This document shows, piece by piece, positions 12,129 to 20,485 of a DNA stretch of 64,000 nt; position 1 is the first letter of the stretch, and each line of letters starts with the position of its first letter. The notes beneath the pieces were generated by a model. That model ran no database searches. It saw nothing but the letters and a program-made list of their open reading frames with translations, and had not been told where the DNA came from. Source of the DNA: Tricholoma matsutake (taxonomy: Eukaryota; Basidiomycota; Agaricomycetes; Agaricales; Tricholomataceae); the NCBI GenBank assembly GCA_026075535.2, contig AP026539.1, forward strand, positions 6,014,001 through 6,078,000, given 5' to 3'. The position numbers and the translations under genes are program-made.

Positions 12129-12592
12129 TGTTATGATTTGTTATCTGGACCCGCAAGACTGGGCACTTCATTTTTCTCATTCAATTTGACTCACTTCCGA
12201 CAGGAGACGCTTTGACGCATGGTGACTCCATGCACCCAAACCCACTCCCATGCATGCTGCGATACGACAGCCCTTTGACATGAGGTCCGTGACGTTGGAC
12301 ACTCACGATCAACATGCTGCGCTGCAGCATGTCCTTGACATCAGATCCGTGACATCGGACGCCTCATGCCAGGCATGAGGCTATTCTCTTATTGATCCCT
12401 GACATGCTGCGCCGCAGCACTCCATAACATTGGACGCCTCATGCAAGGCATGAGGCCTGTCTTTTCTATTGTTCTTTCTATTTATACTTGATAATGATCC
12501 TGCATTCCGATTGGACAATAGATATCTTCGAACCATATATAAGCTGTAGTAATACTGTCTGTATTCCTCAGCTTGACCTAATTCAAATAACA
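12129..12592 (+). repeat. Probable 5' LTR of Gypsy B
   Basis: It begins TGTTAT and ends ATAACA, a 6-bp inverted pair. It contains TATATAAG at about 12535, a fitting promoter position. The upstream part is built of repeated modules with perfect palindromes: CATGCTGC/GCAGCATG at 12313-12331, GCCTCATGC/GCATGAGGC at 12361-12381 and again at 12436-12456. Without a 3' LTR the exact ends are not proven. Confidence 0.55.
12535..12542 (+). promoter_or_regulatory. TATA box in Gypsy B LTR
   Basis: TATATAAG lies about 55 bp before the proposed LTR end. This suits transcription of B starting near 12562-12570. Confidence 0.5.
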
Positions 12593-12617
12593 GTCTTAGA
12601 CTCAACCAGAACACTCG

Positions 12618-12824
12618 ACAGCTTAAAAAGCCCCTAGCTGTGATAACTCAAACTCAACAGTTGGAAAGCCTCCAACTGTGATACACAAACCGACAGTCTA
12701 CTCAGAAAGCCTCTGAGTACGGATAGCCATATTGACTTAGGAAGCACCAAGTCCCGAACAGAACCCGATACAGTAAGAAAGCCTCTTACTGCAAGAACTG
12801 ATACAGTTGGAAAGCCTCCAACTG
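12618..12824 (+). other. Array of six hairpins with conserved AAGCC-type loops in the Gypsy B leader
   Basis: Six perfect or near-perfect stems follow at intervals of 33-41 nt. H1: ACAGCT (12618-12623) with AGCTGT (12636-12641). H2: ACAGTTGGA (12657-12665) with TCCAACTGT (12671-12679). H3: TACTCAGA (12699-12706) with TCTGAGTA (12712-12719). H4: GACTT-GG, one bulged base, 12734-12753. H5: CAGTAAGA (12771-12778) with TCTTACTG (12784-12791). H6: CAGTTGGA (12804-12811) with TCCAACTG (12817-12824). The loop is AAGCC in H2, H3, H5 and H6; H1 has AAGCC inside a wider loop and H4 has AAGCA. Stem sequences differ while pairing is kept. The array lies between LTR and gag, where retroelements keep packaging and dimerisation signals; that role is inferred. 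Confidence 0.85.
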
Positions 12825-13152
12825 CAACATGCAAAGACTAGGCTGAGTTGAGACCTATAGTCTTAACAAAAGGTCAAGCTGATCTACGAAGTCCACCTAC
12901 CTAGGTGCAGACACAACGTCTTTCAGACAAAGCCCAGACAGACCTCCAACCGGAGCATCATCATCAGGAAGAACCCCATGGTATAGATACCAGGGTTGAC
13001 TAGTACAATACTCGGAACCAGCACAGAAGTGGTTCTCAAGGAGAACCAGTGATGAAGAACCCCGATACCTCGACGAAGAGGATTTTAGACCCTTCGATAA
13101 AGAAGAAACCCCAGAACGAGATCCATTCTCCCTATCCAACGACAATGCCAAC

Positions 13153-13994
13153 ATGTCTACCGAACCCACCGCATCTATCAAGGAGATCAGAATCTGAACC
13201 CCCTCTGACTTCACAGGGGACCGAACCAGAACTGCAAAGTTCTTACAAGAAGTAAAACTCTATTTGAGAGTGAACCATGGAATCTATGACACCGATGAAA
13301 AGAAAATCATCTTCGCATTGTCATTTATGAATGGAGGAACCACCGCGCCCTGGGCACAGACATGGGCAGAGAAGGAAGACCTAGGAACATGGTTGACCTT
13401 CAAAGTGGCGCTCAAAACAGCGTTCACACCGATTGACGAAGCTGGCAGAGCCAGGACAGACATGAAAACATTGAAGCAGGGACAGGACCTGGAGGACTAC
13501 ATAGTGCAGTTCCGAATCCTGCAAGAGAAGGTGGGAATCAATGACGACACCGCCCTCATCGAGCTCTTCATGGATGGGCTGAACCCAAGACTCCTCGACA
13601 GAGTCTTTAACATGGAAACAATCCCCACCACGTTAGAAGGGATGATCAACGCCGCCTCCAAGTACAACGGACAATGGAGAAGAGCAAGGGCCATAGCTGG
13701 GAAGGCACAAGAGGCCTTAGCAAGAAGGCTACCCAACTCCAAGACAAAAGAAGGCCCGCTCAAGATCAACCGACTCTCCAACACAGAGAGGATTGAGCAC
13801 ATGAAGAAGGGATTATGCTTCATGTGCCACCAACCAGGACACAGAGCAAGCAAACATAAGAAAGGGGAGACAAGGACCAAGGACTGGCCTTTCCCAAAGA
13901 ACAAAGGCAGAGAAGCCTACTCAAAGATCTGAGCGATCATGAAAGAACTCGACGAAGAAGGAAAGGAGAAAGCTCTCGCCTTAATAGGGGATGA
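13153..13994 (+). pseudogene. gag of Gypsy B (broken, 3' end interrupted by A2)
   Basis: The product would be the Gag capsid protein. Motifs in order: FTGDRTRTAKFLQEVKLYL, then NGGTTAPWAQTWAEKE, all typical of the retrotransposon gag core, then a C-terminal knuckle CFMCHQPGHRASKH in which the last Cys of CCHC is replaced by His. The start is taken as ATG 13153; the frame is open further upstream (to about 12992) without an ATG. TGA at 13195-13197 and 13930-13932 both follow ATC and stand where an Arg codon would fit (CGA to TGA). The frame runs on through MKELDEEGKEKALALIGD into the A2 insertion. Confidence 0.8.
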
Positions 13995-14419
13995 TGGAAG
14001 GGGACTAGGGGGGTGCCCTGTGTGTTTTTCCTATTTTTTATGTTCGTCCTATATTTTTCCCCACCTCATTTCCTTCTATTCTTCATTTTCTTTGATTTTT
14101 CCGGATTTTATTACTAATTTTCCCTTGCTATCATGTTTGTATATGTTGACACTTTTATATTTAGAGGCGGAGTACCCCTTCTGACACATACCCCTTGGTA
14201 TGATGTCATTCGGCAGCCTTGATCCGCCTATCTCTGCCTTTTCTATTTTTAGGTTATATTTGATTTTTGTCGTCTTCACATATACTGGGCATCAGCAAGG
14301 GGATCCTTAGAGTTTTCTCTTCAGATTTCCCTTTGCTAGGTGTGTCCCCAATGCCTGTATTATGTAGTATAATTTTAACTTCAGATTTCCCTTTGCTAGA
14401 GGCTTAGGTTGCCCTTATA
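13995..14419 (+). repeat. 5' LTR of A2
   Basis: 425 bp, TGGAAGGGGAC...CCCTTATA. The TATA-like TATACT at 14281 lies 28 nt before AGAGTTTTCT (14309-14318), the predicted RNA 5' end. Confidence 0.95.
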
Positions 14420-14421
14420 GT

Positions 14422-14431
14422 AGAAAACTCT
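14422..14431 (+). promoter_or_regulatory. Predicted self-primer binding site of family A
   Basis: AGAAAACTCT, two bases after the 5' LTR, is the exact reverse complement of AGAGTTTTCT at 14309-14318 in the LTR. That LTR site lies 28 nt after a TATA-like box, where the RNA should start. Tf1/sushi-type chromoviruses prime with the 5' end of their own mRNA in this way. I see no standard tRNA 3'-end match here. The same pair is kept in A1 and A3. Confidence 0.65.
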
Positions 14432-14549
14432 CCCCTAAGGCCCGAAAATTGTGAACGCGCTGCCCAAGATAGGCAGGTACGGACTGGACAATGCTTCCCA
14501 AAGCTCCACAGAGTCCCTACACACTGTTCCAGATAATCTCGCCTTTATT

Positions 14550-15705
14550 ATGCCGCCATTTTTGCCAAACGTGCTCCCTAGCGACATGGACGCATCAGAA
14601 CGCTTCGACGCGCTTGAAAGTGATGTTTCCGGAATGCATGCGCAAATCGACTCGCTTAAATCTACGATTGAAAACTTTGTTAGGACCCTCCAGGCTAACC
14701 CTACAACCAATAGTTCCCCCTTTACGACTCCAAGCGCACCCAACAATGACGTTTTGCCAAACGCGTCCACTAAGGAACATGCCCAGATCAAACCGTCCCC
14801 CCCCCGCCGAATTTAATGGTGCACTTGCACAGGGACATGCATTCCTTAATTCCTGTGAGTTATACATTAGTCTCCAGTCGCATCAATTCATCGATGAGGC
14901 TGCAAAAATTTATTGGGCCTTCACATACATGAAATCTGAATGCGCCTATCTCTATGTGGACCGTATCCTACATCAAACTAAAGAACTTGGTTCTCTACCT
15001 TTCTCCACTTGGGGTGACTTTTGAGCTGAGTTTGTATGCCACTTCTGCCCCCTCAATGAATACCACCGAGCAGTGACATGACTTGAGTCATCCACTTACC
15101 ACCAGGGACATCAATCCGTGGATGACTATATCAATGAGTTCAAGGATTTGGTGGACATGGCAGGATATGGGAGTGGGTTACTAGTGGTGGTGAAGTTCCG
15201 ATGGGGGCTCAATCGAGAAATTCAGGACCAGATTGCACAGATGTTGGAAGGGCGCCCAGCAGACGATGATATCCTTGCTTGGTATGAAGCTGCTTCACTC
15301 TGTGACAAGAACCGACTCACAAATGCGGTGTTTAATGCTGCATTCCGTGCTCCAACTACCACTCATATGCCCTACACCTTCAATTGAAGCCTCCCCTGCC
15401 CTAACCCCATTCCTGTTTGTCAAACTCCCACACCAGCCATCAATGTCCCAGTACCAATGGATGTTGATGCAGCCCGCAGCCGTGCATGTAAGCTGGATCT
15501 CTGCTACGGTTGTGGGGAACCTGGACACAGGGCTGGAGCATGTCCCCATCATCAGGATATCCGCATGCTCACCCCCGAGGGACGAGATGAACTCCTGCAA
15601 GATTTGTTGGCACTTGTAGATGTTGAGGAAGTGAAGGATCAAGTTGCAGAGGAGATTAAGTTGGAAGTTGTAGAGGAGCAGGATTTTCCTATTCGCAGCG
15701 AGTGA
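14550..15705 (+). pseudogene. gag of Gypsy copy A2 (broken)
   Basis: Gag of family A. The N-terminal segment MDASERFDALESDVSGMHAQ is a likely coiled coil. The capsid core holds YISLQSHQFIDEAAKIYWAF and, after breaks, DDYINEFKDLVDMAGYG; the zinc knuckle CYGCGEPGHRAGAC starts near 15502. Breaks: a C9 run at 14807-14815 shifts the frame (A1 has eight, A3 six), and TGA stands at 15022, 15079 and 15385. At the 15079 codon A3 has CAA and at 15385 A3 has CGA, so the ancestral codons were most likely CGA. The end TGA at 15703 overlaps the start of the protease frame (-1 relative to gag). Confidence 0.82.
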
Positions 15706-18700
15706 ATTGTATGCCCTCACTGCCTGTCCATAACCGCTTTGAAGTCTTGTCAGTTGAATCCCCAGAGAATGAATCCATTTCTGTGACTGCTCCCCTCTCT
15801 GACCCTTTGAAGTTGGCTAAAGACGTACCTGCTCTCCCCATCTCTCCTTCTACTCCACATCCCAAAATTAAATCATGGGAGCATAAACTACCATGCAAGT
15901 ATATTGTGGCATCCACTCCCTCTGCACATTCCTTAAACCTAGCCATTGACTGCAGATGCCCAACACTGGACAGATACTCAGTGTCTCTGCGCTCCTGGAC
16001 TCTGGTGCGACTGGTCTCTTCATTGATTCCCATCTGGTACACCAACATCGCCTAAATATTCGCTCACTCTCACGTCTGATACCTGTATATAACATGGATG
16101 GATCCCCAAATGAAGCTGGTGCCATCCGAGAGGTTGCAGACCTGGTTCTCCATTACAAAGATCATAGTGAGCATGCCCTTTTTCCTGTCACTCAATTAGG
16201 AAAGCAAAAGGTGATTTTGGGATATCCATGGCTTTGAGACCATAACCCAGAGGTCGACTGGCGTACCAGGGAGGTTACCATGAGCTGATGTCCATCCCAC
16301 TGTCGGACGTGTTTCACAGAAGCCAGGCAAGAACGTCGTGGACAGAAGGCGGCAATACGACATACTCAGAAGTGTCATGCTGGACCCCTGCCTATACCTG
16401 AAGTGGAATTGGAAGGGGTTCCTGATCTAATGCCGGACTCGGATGATGATGATGAGGACCCAGAGGAAGTGGAGGAGGGTGATCGGATCTTCTACACTGC
16501 GATTCGCTCATCGCATGAGGTGTGTGCCACATTGAACATATCCCAATGCCTCGCCGAGGCCTTCCACAAAAACAATGCTGCTAAATCCTCTACTAACTCC
16601 TTACTCCCTCATCTCCATGAGTTTGAAGATGTGTTCTCCAAGGAGTCATTTGACTCTCTTCCTGCATGCAAGCCATGGGATCATGCGATCAAACTCACCC
16701 CCGGCGCAACCCCTTCATCCTGCAAGGTCTATCCTCTCTCTCTGGAAGAACAACAGCAGCTTGACCAGTTCATCGATGAGCACCTGGCCTCTGGATGTAT
16801 TCGACTATCGAAGTCACCCATGGCCTCTCCCTTTTTCTTTGTCAAGAAGAAGGATGGCTCACTTTGACCGGTTCAAGACTACAGAAGGCTCAACAACATC
16901 ACAGTCAAAAATCGCTACCCACTACCCCTCATCTCCAAACTCGTAAACCAGCTCTGTGGAGCCCGATACTTCACCAAGCTCGATGTCCATTGGGGCTATA
17001 ATAATGTGAGGATAAAGGAGGGAGATGAGTGGAAGGCAGCCTTTTGTACCAACCATGGTCTTTTTGAACCGCTTGTCATGTTCTTTGGCCTTACTAATAG
17101 CCCTGCCACCTTTCAGACCATGATGAACGACATCTTCCATGACCTCATCCTTGAAGGCATTGTCTGCATCTATCTCAACGACATCCTCATCTTCACTCGC
17201 ACAGTTGAAGAGCACCATCACATCATGCACCTCATCCTAGAGCGACTTTGACAGTACAAACTCTACCTTTGTCAGGACAAATGCGAGTTCGAAAGGACCA
17301 AGATCGAGTACCTCTCAGCCTGATTATCTTGGAGGGTCAAGTGGAGATGGATCCTATCAAGGTAAATGGGGTCACAGCTTGGCCAACACCCATGAACAAG
17401 AAGGAGGTGCAGTCTGTCCTGGGCTTCATCAATTTCTATCGGTGTTTTATCAAGGATTTCTCACATCATGCACGACCACTGTTTGACTTGACAGGAAAGG
17501 AGGCATGGAGGTGGGATAATGCACGACAGGAGGCATTCAAAAAGCTTAAGGAGATGGTCACTTCCCCTCCAATCCTTACCTTTGCTGATGATTCGCATCC
17601 TTTTAGTGTAGAAGCCGACAGTTCTGACTTTGCGACGGGCACCGTGTTGTCTCAGCGGTCTCCGGAGGACCAGAAGTGGCATCCTGTTGCGTTCTACTCC
17701 AAAAGCCTTAGTGCTGTAGAGCAACATTATGAGATCCATGACAAGGAGATGTTGGCGATAATGCGTGCGCTTGAGGAGTGGCGACACTTCCTCGAGGGTG
17801 CCCAACACAAGGTGGAAATTTGGACAGATCACAAGAATCTCGAGTACTTCATGATGGCCAAGAAATTGAACCGTCGTCAAGCTCGTTGGTCCCTGTATGT
17901 AAGGGGACTAAGGGGGTGCCCTGTGTGTTTTTCCTATTTTTTATGTTCGTCCCATATTTTTCCCCACCTCATTTCCTTCTATTCTTCATTTTCTATGATT
18001 TTTCCGGATTTTATTACTAATTTTCCCTTGCTATCATGTTTGTATATGTTGACACTTTTATATTTAGAGGCGGAGTACCCCTTCCGACACATACCCCTTG
18101 GTATGATGTCATTCGGCAGCCTTGATCTGCCTATCTCCGCCTTTTTCTATTTTTAGGTTATATTTGATTTTCGTCGTCTTCACATATACTGGGCATCAGC
18201 AAGGGGATCCTTAGAGTTTTCTCTTCGGATTTCCCTTTGCTAGGTGCGCCCCCAATGCCTGTATTATGTAGTATAATTTTAACTTCGGATTTCCCTTTGC
18301 TAGAGGCTTAGGTTGCCCTTATACTGTATCTATCTAGATTTGACTTCTCCTTGCACCACCATCCAGGTCGCAGCATGGGGAAGACCGATGCCCTATCCCA
18401 ATGTGCAGACCATGGGGATGGCAGCGGTGACAACCAAAACATTGTGCTGTTGCAGCCAGACCTGTTCACCATTCGGGCACTGGAAGGCATTGCACCCCAG
18501 GGCAAGGAGTGGGACATCCTATGTGACATTTGTCGTGCAAACCGTAGCAGTTTACATGAGGATGTTGTCGCCCGAGCTGTTAAAGAACTGAGGAAGGGAT
18601 TGACCCTTTCCTTACGTGCGGCAGAGTGGGCTGAAAAGGAGGACTTGTTGTATTTCAGGGATCACATCTATGTTCCCAATGACCCAGACCTTCGCCGGCA

Positions 18701-20036
18701 CATCATATCCCAACGCCATGACTCACAGATTGCTGGCCACCCCGGATGCTGGAAGACCTTGGAGCTCACCTCACGGAACTATTGGTGGCCACAAATGTCA
18801 CGGCTCATTGGTCAGTATTGTCGCACTTGTGACCCTTGCTTATGCACCAAGGTTCCTCATCGCAAGCCTATTGGTGAGCTACACCCTCTTCCTGTTCCAG
18901 AGGGTCATTGGGATGTCGTCAGCATCGACTTTGTGGTGGAATTGCCAGAGTCAAATGGGTTTGATGTGGTGATGTGCACAGTTGACTCAGTGGGAAAATG
19001 CGCTCACTTCATTCCCACTCACACCACTGTCAGTGCCCTAGGTGCCGCTCGACTCTACCTCCACCACATGTGGAAATTACATGGACTTCCTGGTGCCTTC
19101 CTCTCGGATCGTGGCCCTCAGTTCATGGCAGAGTTCACTCGTGAGCTGTACCGACTCCTGTGGATCAAACTCCTCGCTTCAACTGCTTATCACCCACAAA
19201 CTGATGGCCAGATGGAGCGAGTCAACCAGGAACTGGAGCAGTACATCCGCCCCTTTGTCAATGAATGCCAGGACGATTGGGATGATCTCCTTCCTTTGGC
19301 CGACTTTGGATACAACAACCATGTCCATGCTTCCACTCAACAGACCCCTTTCCTCTTAGACACTGGACAACATCCACGCATGGGATTTGAACCTTGCCAA
19401 ACTCCCTCACACATCAAGATGGTGAATGAGTTCACAGAATGCATGAGGGATAGCCTGGAGGAGGCAAGGGCAGCCTTAGCAAAGGCGAAGGACGACATGG
19501 CGCGATTTTACACCCAATGCCACTCCCCAACCCCTCAGTACAAGGTTGGTGATTGAGTTTATCTTGACTCCAGTGATGTCTCCACTACATGTCCATCCAA
19601 GAAACTCACTCATCGCTTCTTGGGACCTTTTCCCATTGTCAAGTGCGTTGGAATGCATGCCTATTGTCTATGCCTCCCAGCCTCCATGTCCAGACTCCAT
19701 CCCATCTTCCATGTCGTCAAATTGCTTCCAGCTCCCCCAGATCCGTTCCCGGGATGCCATTCACACCCACCACCACCACCTACGTTGATCGAGGGAGAAC
19801 CCCAATATGAAGTCAAGTCAATCTTGGACAGCCATTTGCGTTGAGGAAAACTCCAGTATTTGGTACATTGGAAGGGTTATGGGTATGAGGAGAACTCATG
19901 GGTCGAAGAGTCTGATGTAAATGCCCCTTGGTTAATCAAGGAATTCCACTGACGGCACACTGCTGCACCGCATCGCATTCAAGTCACGGACTTTGGTCGT
20001 ATGCGATTTCGAATGCATTGGGGCGATGCATCTTAG
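15702..20036 (+). pseudogene. pol of Gypsy copy A2: protease, RT, RNase H, integrase, chromodomain (broken)
   Basis: Domains in order: retropepsin ALLDSGATGLFID (about 15985-16030), acidic linker, RT (16650-17250), RNase H with ADSSDF and HDKEMLAIM (17530-17890, then cut by the solo LTR), integrase zinc finger H..H..C..C (18700-18850), DDE core (DFVVELPESNGFD; LSDRGPQF; an E in QMERVNQELEQ), and chromodomain [28 protein letters not shown] (19790-19915). Breaks: a one-base loss near 15948, and TGA at 16235, 16295, 16865, 17249, 19554 and 19836. The RT box reads Y-L-N-D (AAC at 17177-17179). Integrase plus chromodomain would direct insertion into marked chromatin; here it is dead. Confidence 0.88.
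17898..18323 (+). repeat. Solo LTR of family A inside the RNase H region of A2
   Basis: A 426-bp LTR, TGTAAGGGGAC...CCCTTATA, flanked by the perfect 5-bp duplication CTGTA (17893-17897, 18324-18328). A1 shows the uninterrupted target at about 262-272. So it inserted after A2 had formed and then lost its body by LTR-LTR recombination, or A1 and A2 diverged before it came in. Confidence 0.96.
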
Positions 20037-20047
20037 AGAGGGGGTGA

Positions 20048-20473
20048 TGTAAGGGGACTAGGGGGGTGCCCTGTGTGTTTTTCCTATTTTTTATGTTTGT
20101 CCTATATTTTTCCCCACCTCATTTCCTTCTATTCTTCATTTTCTATGATTTTTCCGGATTTTATTACTAATTTTCCCTTTCTATCATGTTTGTGCATGTT
20201 GACACTTTTATATTTAGAGGTGGAGTACCCCTTCCGACACATACCCCTTGGTATGATGTCATTCAGCAGCCTTGATCCACCTATCTCCGCCTTTTTCTAT
20301 TTTTAGGTTATATTTGATTTTTGTCGTCTTCACATATACTGGGCATCAGCAAGGGGATCCATAGAGTTTTCTCTTCGGATTTCCCTTTGCTAGGTGTGTC
20401 CCCAATGCCTGTATTACATAGCATAATTTTAACTTCAGATTTCCCTTTGCTAGAGGCTTAGGTTGCCCTTATA
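20048..20473 (+). repeat. 3' LTR of A2
   Basis: 426 bp, TGTAAGGGGAC...CCCTTATA, followed by the target duplication GATGA. Confidence 0.96.
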
Positions 20474-20478
20474 GATGA

Positions 20479-20485
20479 GGGTTTT
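20479..20485 (+). promoter_or_regulatory. Predicted -1 ribosomal frameshift heptamer of Gypsy B gag/pro
   Basis: If A2 and one GATGA are removed, gag reads GGG GAT GAG GGT TTT TAA. The heptamer G-GGT-TTT has the X-XXY-YYZ form in the correct phase and is followed at once by the gag stop. Slipping back one base gives GGG TTT TTA AAG AGG, the frame that leads straight into the protease ORF (ATG at 20506). It resembles the GGGUUUA site of yeast L-A virus. The downstream RNA structure was not tested. Confidence 0.7.

Larger units (their letters stand above)
13995..20473 (+). mobile_element. Ty3/Gypsy element, family A, copy A2 (complete, inside Gypsy B)
   Basis: A 6479-bp insertion with two LTRs (13995-14419 and 20048-20473) and a perfect 5-bp target duplication GATGA (13990-13994, 20474-20478). 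It landed at the gag/pro junction of Gypsy B. The order is gag, protease, RT, RNase H, integrase, chromodomain, purine-rich tract (AGAGAGGGGGTGA, 20035-20047), LTR. A solo LTR of the same family interrupts RNase H. Many stops make it inactive. Confidence 0.97.

Noticed and set aside
12618..12824. CRISPR-like regular repeats
   Set aside because: Spacing is regular, but the repeats are palindromes with changing stems, no constant direct repeat exists, and the context is a eukaryotic retroelement leader.
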